This document shows, piece by piece, positions 45,436 to 55,637 of a DNA stretch of 64,000 nt (the stretch's first letter is position 1; the number at the start of each line of letters is the position of its first letter). Source of the stretch: Nostoc sp. TCL240-02. Lineage in GTDB: Bacteria > Cyanobacteriota > Cyanobacteriia > Cyanobacteriales > Nostocaceae. Where the stretch lies: positions 3,224,501-3,288,500 of the forward strand of contig NZ_CP040094.1 of the NCBI RefSeq assembly GCF_013343235.1, in the 5' to 3' direction. Both the position numbers and the translations under genes were made by a program. The notes under the pieces are model-generated. The model was not told the origin of the DNA. It did no database searches and was given only the letters and a program-made list of their open reading frames with translations.

Positions 45436-48228
45436 TTACACCATCTCTGATGATGCCTGCATCATCTGCTGCGGCTGCGGCTGGAACATAAACAACGAGT
45501 AAACTACATCTCGGCGGATGTTGACCATCATATCCAAGAAGAGTTCGTAACCCTCGCTCTTATACTCAATTAGTGGATCTTTTTGCCCGTAACCGCGTAA
45601 TCCCACTGATTCGCGTAAGGCATCCATTTGTTGCAAGTGTTCCCGCCACAGGGTATCAATGCGTTGCAAGATAAAGAAACGTTCAGCTTGGCGCATGAGT
45701 CCGGGTTGAACTTGGTCAATTTGCGCTTCTTTGAGATCGTAAGCAATCCGCACCTGTTCGTGGAGGAAGGCTTTAATCTCGCCGACTGTCATATCTTCTA
45801 ATTGATTTGGCTGCAAGTCTGCTAGTAGATAGACGAATTCTTTGACTTTCTCAACCAACTTTTCTAACTCCCACTCTTCGGAGGGTAAGTCTATGTTGAT
45901 GTAGTAATCAACGATATCATCCATCGTTTTTTCAGCGTACTTGATTACCTGTTCTTTCAAATCTTGACCTTCTAAAACCCGGCGGCGTTCAGCATAAATA
46001 GCACGACGTTGATTGTTCATCACCTCGTCATACTCAAATACCTGCTTACGGATGTCGTAGTAGTAGGTTTCGACTTTTTTCTGTGCGCCTTCCAAACTGC
46101 GGGTAAGCATCCCAGACTCGATGGGCATATCTTCTTCCACTTGGAAGGCGTTCATTAACCCAGCAACGCGATCGCCACCAAAAATCCGCAGTAGGTTATC
46201 CTCTAAGCTGAGGAAGAATCTCGTGGTTCCAGGGTCGCCTTGTCTACCTGCACGTCCCCGCAACTGGTTATCAATCCGCCGCGATTCGTGGCGTTCTGTA
46301 CCAATTACGTGCAAACCACCGATTCCCACTACCTCATCATGTTCGCGGGTAGTAAATTGTTCGTATTCCTGTTTAACGCGGTTGTAAGCTTCCCGCAATT
46401 TCAGAATCACAGGGTCGTCGATGGGAGCTTTTTCGGCAGCTACAGCTACCTTGTCTTCTGCTTCTAGTTCCGGTAAACTGCGATCGCCATACTCACGTAC
46501 TGCAATTTCTACTGCATCTTTGAGTAGTTTCTCTGTTTCTTTTGTTAACTGGGTGGGGAAAATTTCTGGTGAAGCCCGCCAAGTTTTGACTTTTTTGCCA
46601 GGGACAAAGCCTTGGCCACCACCATGTCCTGTAGGCAATCCGGCTGGTCTTTGAACCCCAAAGCTATCTTCATCTTCTGGCATGACGATGCGGGGCATGA
46701 AGTATTCCCGCAGCTTCAAACGTGCCATATATTCGGAGTTACCACCCAAAATGATGTCTGTACCTCTACCAGCCATGTTAGTAGCAATGGTAACAGCACC
46801 TTTACGTCCAGCTTGGGCGACGATTTCCGCTTCACGCTCGACATTCTCCGGTCTGGCGTTGAGTAATTCATGGGGAATCTCTAGCTGCTTCAGCAATCGG
46901 CTGAGAAGTTCGGATTTTTCTACACTAGTGGTTCCCACTAACACAGGTCTACCGAGTTCGTGCATTTCCGCACATTCTTTGGCGATCGCACCCCACTTGC
47001 CCGGTTCTGTCTTAAAGACCATATCAGACAAGTCTTCGCGTCTTCTGTCACGGTTGGTAGGAATTACCGCAACTTCTAGTTTGTAAATTTTTTCAAATTC
47101 TGGTTCTTCCGTTTTTGCTGTTCCGGTCATTCCACCGAGTTTTGGATACAGCAAAAATAGATTTTGATAAGTAATTGTCGCTAGAGTTTGAGTTTCTGGC
47201 TGAATCTCCTCGTGTTCTTTAGCTTCAATAGCCTGGTGTAGTCCATCACTCCAACGCCGTCCAGGTAGCACTCGACCAGTAAATTCATCTACAATTACTA
47301 CTTCCCCATTGCGGACGATGTAATTTACATCTTTGAGGAAAAGTTCTTTAGCTTTAATCGCATTGAAAACGAAGTGTGCCCAAGGATCTTCTGGGTCAAA
47401 TAAATCTGTGACTCCCAAAAGATTTTCGGCTTCTGCAAAGCCTTCATCTGTCAATAGCACGTTACGAGCTTTTTCATCCACATCATAATGCTCGTCTTTT
47501 TTGAGTGTGAATGCTATTTCAGCTGCTTGCAGATACTTTTCTGTAGGTCTTTCCACCTGCCCAGAAATAATCAGAGGTGTCCGCGCCTCATCAATTAAAA
47601 TCGAGTCTACTTCGTCAATTACGCAATAATTGAATGGGCGTTGCACCACATCTGCCATTGATGTGGCCATGTTATCCCGCAGGTAGTCAAAGCCGACTTC
47701 GCTGTTGGTGACATAAGTGATATCGCAATCGTAGTTTTTCTGGCGTTCACTGGGAGTCATGCTTGACTGGATTAGCCCCACACTCAACCCCAAAAACCGA
47801 TGCACCTGTCCCATCCATTCGGCATCCCGACGGGCTAGGTAATCGTTCACGGTAATCACATGTACACCTTTACCAGTCAGGGCATTTAAGTAACTTGGCA
47901 AGGTTGCTACGAGCGTTTTACCCTCACCAGTTTTCATTTCGGCAATTTGCCCTATGTGCAAAATGATACCGCCAAGGAGTTGGACATCAAAGTGCCGCAA
48001 GCCTAACACTCGCCGTCCTGCTTCCCGAACAACGGCGTAAGCTTCTGGCAAAAGGTCATCCAGGGCTTCACCTTTGGCGAGTCGTTGTTTAAATTCGACA
48101 GTTTTACCTTTTAGCTCCTCATCGGAAAGAACCTTAATTTCTTCCTCTAAAAGGTTAATTTCAGTAACAGAAGGTTGGTATTTTTTAAGCTTACGAGCGT
48201 TGGGGTCGCCCAACAAAAGTTTTAGCAT
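45436..48228 (-). CDS. secA: preprotein translocase ATPase SecA
   Basis: A 930-residue SecA. It has Walker [15 protein letters not shown] (around residue 100), DEAD-type [20 protein letters not shown], the helicase motif [35 protein letters not shown] and the SecA C-terminal scaffold ([20 protein letters not shown]). It drives export through SecYEG in plasma and thylakoid membranes. Length and start ([19 protein letters not shown]) are normal for cyanobacteria, and the C-terminal zinc finger of proteobacterial SecA is absent, as usual in this group. Confidence 0.97.
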   Translation of the reverse strand: MLKLLLGDPNARKLKKYQPSVTEINLLEEEIKVLSDEELKGKTVEFKQRLAKGEALDDLLPEAYAVVREAGRRVLGLRHFDVQLLGGIILHIGQIAEMKTGEGKTLVATLPSYLNALTGKGVHVITVNDYLARRDAEWMGQVHRFLGLSVGLIQSSMTPSERQKNYDCDITYVTNSEVGFDYLRDNMATSMADVVQRPFNYCVIDEVDSILIDEARTPLIISGQVERPTEKYLQAAEIAFTLKKDEHYDVDEKARNVLLTDEGFAEAENLLGVTDLFDPEDPWAHFVFNAIKAKELFLKDVNYIVRNGEVVIVDEFTGRVLPGRRWSDGLHQAIEAKEHEEIQPETQTLATITYQNLFLLYPKLGGMTGTAKTEEPEFEKIYKLEVAVIPTNRDRRREDLSDMVFKTEPGKWGAIAKECAEMHELGRPVLVGTTSVEKSELLSRLLKQLEIPHELLNARPENVEREAEIVAQAGRKGAVTIATNMAGRGTDIILGGNSEYMARLKLREYFMPRIVMPEDEDSFGVQRPAGLPTGHGGGQGFVPGKKVKTWRASPEIFPTQLTKETEKLLKDAVEIAVREYGDRSLPELEAEDKVAVAAEKAPIDDPVILKLREAYNRVKQEYEQFTTREHDEVVGIGGLHVIGTERHESRRIDNQLRGRAGRQGDPGTTRFFLSLEDNLLRIFGGDRVAGLMNAFQVEEDMPIESGMLTRSLEGAQKKVETYYYDIRKQVFEYDEVMNNQRRAIYAERRRVLEGQDLKEQVIKYAEKTMDDIVDYYINIDLPSEEWELEKLVEKVKEFVYLLADLQPNQLEDMTVGEIKAFLHEQVRIAYDLKEAQIDQVQPGLMRQAERFFILQRIDTLWREHLQQMDALRESVGLRGYGQKDPLIEYKSEGYELFLDMMVNIRRDVVYSLFMFQPQPQQMMQASSEMV

Positions 48229-48516
48229 GGCAGATTATAGAGCTGAATCAAGGGGGATGGGGATTAAAGGTTCGGCATTGATTATAAACATTTAACCCAA
48301 CCCAACCGTCTTGGTTGTGGATGGGTGTCAAATGAGAATTACCTCAAAAACAGGAGAAAAACTAGCCAATCATTTAGTAAACTGATTGGTTTTAACTCTT
48401 ATCTTATATTTAGTCTTTCTTCATAGTATCATTTTGCCCCCAGATGGGGCCAGAGAAGGAGTGGGGGAATAGAGTTATGAGTTATGAGTTATGAATTTTT
48501 TCAACTCCTAACTCCT
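48229..48516. other. intergenic region upstream of secA
   Basis: About 290 bases with the secA promoter. It includes short GAGTTATGAGTTATGA tandem heptamers near 48472-48492. No gene is seen. Confidence 0.4.
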
Positions 48517-48544
48517 GTACAGACACGATTAATCGCGTCTGTAC
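48517..48544. repeat. 28-bp palindrome next to the cytochrome gene
   Basis: GTACAGACACGATT/AATCGCGTCTGTAC is palindromic at all but one pair and lies 3 bases past the cytochrome stop. It could also act as a 3' transcript-stabilising hairpin. Similar palindromes are dispersed in Nostocales. Confidence 0.6.
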
Positions 48545-48547
48545 TCC

Positions 48548-49135
48548 TCACTTCCATTCTGCTGACAGGCGGCGAAAATTGTAGTCACTAGCGCTAGGAT
48601 GACAGCTGACACAGCTGCCAAGCTGGACGGGACGTGGTAACTTAACTCCTGGATGTAAAGCTTTGAAATAACGTGAGTTACTGAGGCGATAGGGTGTTTC
48701 TTCGTCGTCTCGCTGCACACGCGAGAAAGTCGAAAGATATTTCCACACCAAAATGCGCGGTGGATCGACTAAAGGCTGTAGTTGTGCGCCGTAGTGCTGC
48801 GAGTCTTGCAGGAGATTTTTCCAAGTTTGGGTGGGTAAAACGGCTGGTGGTAAGGCAATGTGGCAGGTGGAGCAGTTTTCCAAATACAGTTCTTGCCCAA
48901 GTTGGTACTGTGCAGGTACTACGTCAACAGTGCCAATTTCGACGGGGGGAGTAGCACTGTGGGCATTAGTTGCCAAGGCTAGAAGCCAGCCCATAGATAG
49001 GCTCCACGTTACAATTACCAGAAGTAAACCGAAAAATTGGCGTTTGAATTGGCGTTCGGCATTTTGCTGTAACGCTTGGCGTTGGCGTAGCCCGCCGTAG
49101 GCATCGCGGGTTTTGCGCTTAACAAAAATTGACAT
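48548..49135 (-). CDS. membrane-anchored diheme c-type cytochrome
   Basis: A 195-residue protein with a basic N-terminus, a membrane anchor or signal (FGLLLVIVTWSLSMGWLLAL, about 35-55) and two heme-binding motifs: CSTCH (about 88-92) and CVSCH (about 174-178). The heme domains face the lumen or periplasm. Conserved blocks are QELYLENCSTCHIALPPAVL, PLVDPPRILVWKYLSTFSR and KLPRPVQLGSCVSCHP. The family is a cyanobacterial diheme cytochrome of unknown partner. The N-terminal TRDAYGGLRQRQ is encoded by a dispersed palindromic repeat (49085-49107). Confidence 0.85.
   Translation of the reverse strand: MSIFVKRKTRDAYGGLRQRQALQQNAERQFKRQFFGLLLVIVTWSLSMGWLLALATNAHSATPPVEIGTVDVVPAQYQLGQELYLENCSTCHIALPPAVLPTQTWKNLLQDSQHYGAQLQPLVDPPRILVWKYLSTFSRVQRDDEETPYRLSNSRYFKALHPGVKLPRPVQLGSCVSCHPSASDYNFRRLSAEWK
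49085..49107. repeat. dispersed palindromic repeat in the cytochrome reading frame
   Basis: The block GCGTAGCCCGCCGTAGGCAT (23 bases in all) is a repeat type common in Nostoc intergenic DNA, here encoding residues about 10-17 of the cytochrome N-terminus. Confidence 0.55.
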
Positions 49136-49628
49136 TCCTCACATTCCCAGATATTTAAAAGTGGCGCTTGTGCTAATCATAGGACTTACGCAGTATTGGT
49201 AGTGTTTCAAATTTTGTGTAAGTAGTTTTAGTAATGGCAAGCAGCTCTGCGTTTATACATCTCTTAAGATTAATTACAGTGGCACACCCCTGGCTATGTA
49301 ACGAAAAATATCTTGGTAGTTTTAACCTGACTTAATAGAAAAATTAGCCAAAATATCTTAGATTTAATTTGTACTAATATCTCTTCAATCCGTCAATAGC
49401 AAAATACTTGTAGTTTCTGCATCAATCCTGTTTCATAACTCACTAATTTGTTTTCTATCTTATTTTGTAAGAGATCCTAACATTTGAAATCCAAGCAAAA
49501 TAAGGAAATTCAAGTCTATCCCTTCCTTTTATACAGGGTTGCATTGGATTTCAGATTCTGTTAGTAGTATTTAAAGCGAAAGCAATTAGACCAAGATTGA
49601 AAAATAACCGTTATCTACCTTTTTTACC
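49136..49628. other. intergenic region, nothing recognised
   Basis: About 490 A+T-rich bases between the cytochrome start and the MoxR stop. I see no gene or strong hairpin. The cytochrome promoter must be at its left side. Confidence 0.4.
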
Positions 49629-50537
49629 TTAAGGAATAGAAACCGATCGCAATAATCGCTCAACAACAGTTCTTGCATTCCGTCCTCCTCTGGGAATAAG
49701 GCGATGGCAAAGAACGTGAGGTACGAGAAATTTAACATCATCGGGAATGGCATAATCACGCCCTAATAAAAAAGCAAGCGCTTGGGCAGCCCTTTGTAAT
49801 GCTAATGTGCCACGCGGACTTACACCAAGGGCGATTTCCTCATCTTGGCGTGTTGCCCGCACCAATTCGAGGATGTACTGTTGCAAGGAAGTTGTCACTT
49901 TTACTTGAGAACAGATGTAACGCAATTCCTGTACTTCTGCCAAGGTAATACAAGGCTGCAAATCAGCAACCTTCACACCATTTTGGAGATTTTGCAGCAT
50001 CAGGAGTTCTTCTGCTTCAGAAGGATAGCCCAAACTCAGCGACAACATGAACCGATCCATTTGCGCTTCCGGCAGGGGAAAAGTACCTTGATACTCGATA
50101 GGGTTTTGAGTAGCGATGACGAAGAAGGGCTGGGGAACTCGACGAGAGACACCATCAACTGTTACCTGATGTTCTTCCATAACTTCCAGCAAAGCTGACT
50201 GAGTGCGAGGTGTAGCGCGGTTAATTTCGTCAGCTAAGAGAATATTGGTAAAGACTGGCCCAGGAAGAAAAGTAAATTCGCCGCTTTTTGGGTTCCAGAT
50301 GTTAGTGCCAGTAATATCAGTTGGCAGTAAATCGGGGGTACATTGTAGGCGTTGAAACTTACCATCCAGTGAACGAGCTAGAGATTTAGCGAGTAGGGTT
50401 TTACCAACACCAGGAACATCTTCTAGCAGGGCATGACCACCACCTAGCAAGGCTACTAGCACTAAGCGTATTGCCTCAGCTTTGCCAACAATGGTAAGAG
50501 CCAGATTTTGTGTTAAAGCGTCAATTTTTTCTCTCAT
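49629..50537 (-). CDS. MoxR-family AAA+ ATPase
   Basis: A 302-residue AAA+ protein. Walker A is LLEDVPGVGKTLLAKSLARS (about 37-56), Walker B ILLADEINRATPRTQSALLE (about 98-117), sensor 1 FVIATQNPIEYQGTFPLPEA, and Arg finger/sensor 2 ASPRGTLALQRAAQALAFL-like (VSPRGTLALQRAAQAL). MoxR ATPases are chaperone-like and remodel or mature protein complexes, typically with DUF58/vWA partners. The DUF58 gene of this window is at 9667-10830, not adjacent. A heptamer repeat tract and ribF lie upstream. Confidence 0.92.
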   Translation of the reverse strand: MREKIDALTQNLALTIVGKAEAIRLVLVALLGGGHALLEDVPGVGKTLLAKSLARSLDGKFQRLQCTPDLLPTDITGTNIWNPKSGEFTFLPGPVFTNILLADEINRATPRTQSALLEVMEEHQVTVDGVSRRVPQPFFVIATQNPIEYQGTFPLPEAQMDRFMLSLSLGYPSEAEELLMLQNLQNGVKVADLQPCITLAEVQELRYICSQVKVTTSLQQYILELVRATRQDEEIALGVSPRGTLALQRAAQALAFLLGRDYAIPDDVKFLVPHVLCHRLIPRGGRNARTVVERLLRSVSIP

Positions 50538-50539
50538 GC

Positions 50540-50640
50540 AGTGTGGGGAATTAGGAATGGGGAATGGGGAATGGGGAATGGGGAATGGGAGTTATAAGAA
50601 TTCTTTCCTCAATTCCCAATTCCCAATGCCCAATTTCCCT
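50540..50640. repeat. STRR1-like heptamer tract
   Basis: Four or more GGGGAAT units (GGGGAATGGGGAATGGGGAA) followed by an inverted CCCAATTCCCAATGCCC series. It separates ribF from the MoxR gene and fills the MoxR promoter region. Confidence 0.75.
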
Positions 50641-50664
50641 AAATACATTGTTCCCACTCAGCAT

Positions 50665-51738
50665 TCAGCACTCAACACTCAAAACTTCTTTAGCAACAAC
50701 GCAGTCAAGTTGAATTTGGGTTTTCAGGGCTTCGAGAGAAGGAAATTTTTGTTCAGGGCGCAAAAATTTAATTAGTTCCACAGCCAGTTTTTTGCCATAC
50801 AAATCACCAGACCAATCAAATAAATGTACTTCCGCAGATGAATAAGTACCATTTACAGTTGGGCGGTTGCCGATGTTCATTACGCCCAAGCTTTCACTTG
50901 AAGCAGCATCTGATGTTTCACTAAGAGTAAAAACACGGACAGCGTAAACTCCTTGGCGGGGCAAAAACTTTTCTTTTGGGAGTTGGAGATTGGCGGTGGG
51001 AAAGCCAATTGTTCTCCCCAATTGTTGACCTTGAACCACAACACCAAAGAGAGTATAGGGGCGACCTAGGAGTAAATTTGCGTTTTCGATGTCGCCTTGC
51101 TCAAGGGTTTGGCGGATCAATGAAGTGCTAATGCGGGCATCTTGAGTTGGAGTAGTACTGACACAACTGCTTTGAGTAGGTGAGTCACCTGTATAAGTTT
51201 GTAAGGGAACGATGGTAACGGGGATATTGTGTTTGGCGGCGATTAATTGCAAATCTTTAGCAGTGCCACTGCGCTTTTCGCCAAAACAAAAATCCTGCCC
51301 GATGCTAATTTGCTGGCATCGCAGTTGTTGCACAAGAATTTTTTCGACGAATTCTTCGGGGGTTAAAGCAGATAATTCTTTGTCAAAGGGTAGTAATACT
51401 AGTTGTTCTACCCCAAGCGATCGCAATTGTTGGACTTTTTCATCCAGTGGCGTTAACAATGTCCGGGGTTGCCCCGTAAAAAACTCCTGTGGATGGGGGT
51501 CAAAGGTGACAACTGTTGAGTAGGTATATTCTTGATTTGTTAGTTGTTGATTTTCCTTTGGCTGTGGACTACTGGCTACTGACAAGTGATCGCCAGGGTG
51601 CAAGACTGGTTGAATTACCCTTTGATGACCAAGATGAACACCGTCAAACTTGCCAAGGGCAACAGCAGTCGGCGTTAGCAGCCCAACGCTAGAAGAAGCA
51701 ACCCACACAGAACACCCATTTTGAGACAAATTTAGCAC
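50665..51738 (-). CDS. ribF: bifunctional riboflavin kinase/FAD synthetase
   Basis: A 357-residue RibF. The N-terminal FMN adenylyltransferase domain has ALGKFDGVHLGHQRVIQPV and VVTFDPHPQEFF; the C-terminal riboflavin kinase has GRPYTLFGVVVQGQQLGRTI, GFPTANLQLP and GVMNIGNRPTVNGTYSSAEV. It makes FMN, then FAD. Two regions look inserted relative to the family: about residues 50-72 (SVASSPQPKENQQLTNQ) and about 165-182 (TGDSPTQSSCVSTTPTQ). The DNA of the first is built from degenerate heptamers, and 21-base multiples keep frame. Both lie where loops are expected. Confidence 0.93.
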   Translation of the reverse strand: MLNLSQNGCSVWVASSSVGLLTPTAVALGKFDGVHLGHQRVIQPVLHPGDHLSVASSPQPKENQQLTNQEYTYSTVVTFDPHPQEFFTGQPRTLLTPLDEKVQQLRSLGVEQLVLLPFDKELSALTPEEFVEKILVQQLRCQQISIGQDFCFGEKRSGTAKDLQLIAAKHNIPVTIVPLQTYTGDSPTQSSCVSTTPTQDARISTSLIRQTLEQGDIENANLLLGRPYTLFGVVVQGQQLGRTIGFPTANLQLPKEKFLPRQGVYAVRVFTLSETSDAASSESLGVMNIGNRPTVNGTYSSAEVHLFDWSGDLYGKKLAVELIKFLRPEQKFPSLEALKTQIQLDCVVAKEVLSVEC

Positions 51739-52409
51739 GTGGATTCTGAGATTTTAGGTTTATTTTAGCTATCAGCAGGAAGCTACCTTATGGTAAACCG
51801 CCTTGAGGAGGATATTCACCAACTGCCCATGAGGTTTTGTGCAATCAGCCAGGGTGTTGATGCCACCCCTTTTAGCTATCAGCCAAAAGCTCTTAACCCA
51901 CGGGAAGTAGCCCCAGATGGGATCTCATGCCATCAGCTTGACTACTAATTTTAGATTTTAGATTTTTATTTTTTGGTTCATCCCCCGCTCCTATATAGGC
52001 AGAACAAATCCAAAATCTTCAAAACTAAGTACCCGAACTTTGTAACGGGGCGTTCGCGGAGCGTCTCGCAGAGAAGACTGTTGTCTGTTTCAATCTAAAA
52101 TCCAAAATTGGTTGACAGCTAATTGCTAATTCCAGATACCCCAAATACCGAGCTAAAAAGGCTCTAATTCCTTGTTGAGACTGCAACGAGGTTTTACCCT
52201 AATTCAACTGCAAGAGAGGTCTTGTGGGTGCCTGGGCTGTGTTGGTGAATCTATTAAAGTCTATCCTCCTGTTGTCGCCCTTATCCTATGGTTGGCGTGA
52301 CAACTCTGGGCAGCGTTGTCTCACCTTGCAGCCAACAGGTACGCTCTGGCGCTGAAAGCTTCTGATCACCAATCTAATCTAAAATCTCCAATTCCTGCGA
52401 TCGCAATCT
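51739..52409. other. 670-base intergenic region with repeats and a structured segment
   Basis: It holds two copies of TTTAGCTATCAGC (around 51764 and 51870), a dispersed repeat at 52049-52076 (GGCGTTCGCGGAGCGTCTCG), and a structured segment at 52268-52339 described separately. I see no protein-coding gene. Confidence 0.5.
52268..52339. ncRNA. candidate structured RNA or hairpin element
   Basis: GTTGGC-GTGACAAC (52291-52304) pairs with GTTGTC-TCAC and GCCAAC (52315-52336), a long stem with small bulges. CCTGTTG (52268-52274) can instead pair with CAACAGG (52333-52339), giving two mutually exclusive folds. The segment is more G+C rich than its surroundings. I cannot name an RNA family or say which strand is transcribed. 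Confidence 0.3.
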
Positions 52410-53306
52410 TTAGGTAGAAAACTTACTAATAGGAAAAGATTCTGATAAGGCTACTGAGATAGGAATCTGAAGTACCATTCCTTCCCGTGCCATAATAGCA
52501 CCGGGAAATTTCTCAGAGGCTTGTTGCCCTACACAATCCAAAAAGTCGTCATTGTGGGCGGGGTCGTGGTGGTAAATTACCAAAGTTTTGACGTTAGCAG
52601 CTTGTGCTACTTTCACCGCTTCTTGCCAAGTAGAATGTCCCCAGCCAATTTTTGGGGTTTTTGGGGAGTGGTATTCTTCATCTGTGTAGGTAGAATCGTA
52701 AATTAGAATGTCGGCATTACGAGCTAGCCACAGCACATTGTCATCGAGTCGGTCAGGAAAATGTTCGGTATCGGTAATATAAGCAGCAGCACCACCACGC
52801 CAGTTGACACGGTATCCTACGGCTTCTCCTGGATGGTTTAAAGGTGCTGTTTCTACGGTAACGTCATCAATGTGGATTGGTTGCCCCGGTCGAATGTCGT
52901 AGAACTTCAAATTGGCTTGCATAATCTGCAAGGGTACGGGAAAGTTTGGGTGTAACATTTGATCGTTGAGGCGCTGTTCTATGGTCGAGCCATCAGGTGC
53001 GATCGCGCCGTAGATATGAAAGTCATTCCCTTTCACAAATCCTGGGGTAAAGAAGGGAAAACCCTGCATGTGATCCCAGTGAGAGTGAGTAAAAAATATG
53101 TGACCTTCTAACGGCATTTGGCGCAACCAAGATTGCCCCAAAACATGTAGTCCCGTGCCAGCATCGAAAACTAAGCGTTTATCGCCCGCTTGCATTGATA
53201 TGCAAGGGGTATTACCACCGTAACGAACGGTGTGTGGTCCTGGACTGGGGATGCTGCCGCGAACGCCCCAAAATTGTACGGTAAATTGATTCTCTATCCT
53301 AGACAT
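52410..53306 (-). CDS. MBL-fold metallo-hydrolase
   Basis: A 298-residue metallo-beta-lactamase-fold protein with the metal motif FFTHSHWDHMQGFPFF (HxHxDH, about 73-88), AAYITDTEHFPDRLD (Asp/His ligands) and IYHHDPAHNDDFL (final His). The N-terminal FWGVRGSIPSPGPHTVRYGG and GNTPC are typical of a subfamily related to phosphodiesterases and RNase Z-like hydrolases, with unknown substrate. No partner gene is adjacent. A cyclic nucleotide phosphodiesterase role is possible but not shown. Confidence 0.87.
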   Translation of the reverse strand: MSRIENQFTVQFWGVRGSIPSPGPHTVRYGGNTPCISMQAGDKRLVFDAGTGLHVLGQSWLRQMPLEGHIFFTHSHWDHMQGFPFFTPGFVKGNDFHIYGAIAPDGSTIEQRLNDQMLHPNFPVPLQIMQANLKFYDIRPGQPIHIDDVTVETAPLNHPGEAVGYRVNWRGGAAAYITDTEHFPDRLDDNVLWLARNADILIYDSTYTDEEYHSPKTPKIGWGHSTWQEAVKVAQAANVKTLVIYHHDPAHNDDFLDCVGQQASEKFPGAIMAREGMVLQIPISVALSESFPISKFST

Positions 53307-53593
53307 GGGTATTGCTTGCTGGACTGAGCGGGCGATAATTGGAAAAATTGCTACTTAAATGGTCTAAGTTTATGCTGTCTCAACGATTGTATTAAAGGGA
53401 GGATTTCTTGGTAAAACAGCATACCCTGTTTCTGGCTGATTGTGTAAATGTGGATGAAATACTGTCAGGGAGAATTTTCTAGATTTTGGGGTGGATGTGT
53501 ATCGGTTATTTCAAGAGTGCCCCTACGTTATAGCTTACATTTTTCTCTGATGCATTTAAATAACTCCAGTTTTGTCCTGATAAATCAAATAAT

Positions 53594-54391
53594 TCAGGGA
53601 AAATTGAATTCCCAATCAGACAATTTATCTAGTCCAGTTGCGTAAGTTAGATTGTATTGTAACGGGGTTATACTGATGTAGTTTTTACGTACAACCTGCA
53701 CGTCTGTCGGTACATTTTGAGGCAGATTTAATCCAGTTGGAGGTTCCACCTCCTCAACTACTTCTCCGGTTAACCAATAGTACGTTTTTCCACGAGGATC
53801 AACTCGTTTATCAAACACATCAATGTAACGCCGTACTCCTTGACGAGTAAGTGTCACTCCAGCAATTTCTTCCCACTTCACAGCAGGAATATTAACGTTG
53901 AGCAACATTAAATCTGGTAGAGGTTTTTGAGCTAACTGGTCTACAAGAATTTTGGCAAACTTAGCAGCAGGTTGAAAATCTTTAGATGTATGACTAATAA
54001 GACTTAGGGCAATGCTGGGAATACCTTCAATTAGACCTTCCATTGCCGCCGAAACAGTACCAGAATACAAAATTTCAGTTCCTAAATTTGCACCTTGATT
54101 AATGCCGGAGAGAACCAAATCGGGAGGCGTATCTAGCAAAGCCCACAGCGCTAATTTGACGCAATCTGAAGGCGTACCATCGCAAGCCCAAGCTTTGACA
54201 GCAGGATGAAAAATTGACTCTACAATTTCGGCGCGAATGGGTTGGTGGAGAGTTAATCCATGTCCAGTTGCTGATCGCTCTCGATCTGGGCAAACTACAC
54301 TAACATCATGACCTGCTTCTGCCAAGTAGTTGGCTAGGGTACGAATCCCCAAAGCAGAAACGCCGTCGTCGTTGCTAATTAGTAATTTCAT
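53594..54391 (-). CDS. surE: 5'/3'-nucleotidase SurE
   Basis: A 265-residue SurE with the metal-binding start [52 protein letters not shown] and [20 protein letters not shown]. It dephosphorylates nucleoside monophosphates (and may act on exopolyphosphate) with a divalent metal. ATG 54391 is the conserved family start; an ATG two codons upstream is possible. It is divergent from pheS, with heptamer repeats filling the gap. Confidence 0.95.
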   Translation of the reverse strand: MKLLISNDDGVSALGIRTLANYLAEAGHDVSVVCPDRERSATGHGLTLHQPIRAEIVESIFHPAVKAWACDGTPSDCVKLALWALLDTPPDLVLSGINQGANLGTEILYSGTVSAAMEGLIEGIPSIALSLISHTSKDFQPAAKFAKILVDQLAQKPLPDLMLLNVNIPAVKWEEIAGVTLTRQGVRRYIDVFDKRVDPRGKTYYWLTGEVVEEVEPPTGLNLPQNVPTDVQVVRKNYISITPLQYNLTYATGLDKLSDWEFNFP

Positions 54392-54393
54392 AG

Positions 54394-54604
54394 TCATTGG
54401 TCATTAGTCATTGGTCATTAGTTATTAGGTATTTGTTATTAGCGATTTGTCAATGTCTGAGGTCACAAACAGCAAAAAAACATTTATACTCATTAGTAAA
54501 CTGTGGCAAAATTTTGCCTCTTGGCTGTAAGTTGATTTATCGAACAGTTCACAGCTTTTGACTATAGACTAATGACTAATGACCAATGACTAATAACTAA
54601 TGAC
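54394..54604. repeat. paired STRR2-type heptamer arrays
   Basis: Next to surE the series TCATTGGTCATTAGTCATTG is made of TTGGTCA/TTAGTCA heptamers (54394-54447). Next to pheS the inverted series CTAATGACTAATGACCAATG runs from 54568 to 54604. TTGGTCA is the STRR2 unit of heterocystous cyanobacteria. The two arrays are opposite in orientation and could pair across the 120-base centre. Confidence 0.8.
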
Positions 54605-55592
54605 TAGCAATTTAGAAGCTCAACTTTTAGCACTGCGGCAAGAAGGAGAAAAAGCGATCGCAGCCGCCGACACCTTAGAACGTCTGGAGGAACTCAGAGT
54701 TAACTATCTGGGTAAAAAAGGGGAACTGGGGGCGCTGTTGCGAAGTATGGGGCAAATGAGTGCAGAGGAACGACCGAAAATTGGAGCGATCGCCAATACA
54801 GTCAAAGAATCCCTGCAAACTAGTCTAGACCAGCAACGCGTCGCCCTCGAAGCTGCACAAATTCAGGTACAGCTAGAGGCGGAAACTCTGGATGTAACTA
54901 TGCCGGGAATTTACAGCCCCCAAGGTCGCATTCATCCCCTCAATGGTATTATCGACCGGGCGCTGGATATCTTTGTTGGTATGGGCTACACCGTGGCTCA
55001 AGGGCCAGAAATGGAAACAGATTATTATAATTTCGAGGCTCTCAACACCCCCCCTGACCACCCCGCCCGTGATATGCAGGATACCTTCTATCTGCCAGAT
55101 GGGAATCTTTTACGCACTCATACCTCGTCAGTGCAAATTCGTTACATGGAAAGAGAAGAACCACCGATTCGGGTTGTGGCTCCAGGGCGAGTTTATCGGC
55201 GAGATAATGTAGACGCGACTCACTCAGCAGTTTTTCATCAAATAGAACTTTTAGCCATTGACGAGGGACTAACTTTTACAGACCTCAAGGGTACAATTAA
55301 AGTATTTTTACAAGCAATATTTGGTGATTTACCTATTCGCTTCCGCGCCAGTTATTTCCCCTTTACTGAACCTTCGGCTGAAGTAGATTTGCAGTGGAAT
55401 GGTCGCTGGTTAGAGGTGATGGGCTGCGGTATGGTCGATCCAAATGTACTTAAGTCTGTGGGTTATGACCCAGAAGTTTATACAGGGTTTGCTGCCGGTT
55501 TTGGTGTAGAACGCTTTGCAATGGTGTTACACCAAATCGATGATATTCGTCGCTTGTATGCCAGCGATTTGCGGTTTTTGCAGCAGTTTTAG
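54600..55592 (+). CDS. pheS: phenylalanyl-tRNA synthetase alpha subunit
   Basis: A 330-residue class II synthetase subunit. The N-terminal coiled coil ([20 protein letters not shown]) leads to the catalytic core: [20 protein letters not shown] (motif 1 region), [33 protein letters not shown] (motif 2) and [20 protein letters not shown] (motif 3). It charges tRNA-Phe together with PheT, which is not in the window. The start ATG is the last unit of an STRR2 array and no Shine-Dalgarno sequence precedes it. Confidence 0.96.
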   Translation: MTSNLEAQLLALRQEGEKAIAAADTLERLEELRVNYLGKKGELGALLRSMGQMSAEERPKIGAIANTVKESLQTSLDQQRVALEAAQIQVQLEAETLDVTMPGIYSPQGRIHPLNGIIDRALDIFVGMGYTVAQGPEMETDYYNFEALNTPPDHPARDMQDTFYLPDGNLLRTHTSSVQIRYMEREEPPIRVVAPGRVYRRDNVDATHSAVFHQIELLAIDEGLTFTDLKGTIKVFLQAIFGDLPIRFRASYFPFTEPSAEVDLQWNGRWLEVMGCGMVDPNVLKSVGYDPEVYTGFAAGFGVERFAMVLHQIDDIRRLYASDLRFLQQF

Positions 55593-55637
55593 GACTTATG
55601 TAATAGTTATGTACTGCAAGCAAGGTAACAATAAATA

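Noticed and set aside
49629..50537. MoxR plus DUF58 operon
   Set aside because: The DUF58 gene is 39 kb away at 9667-10830 and on its own; no operon exists here.
54394..54604. CRISPR-like array because of short regular repeats
   Set aside because: Units are contiguous degenerate heptamers without spacers; this is an STRR array. No CRISPR or cas gene was seen anywhere in the window.
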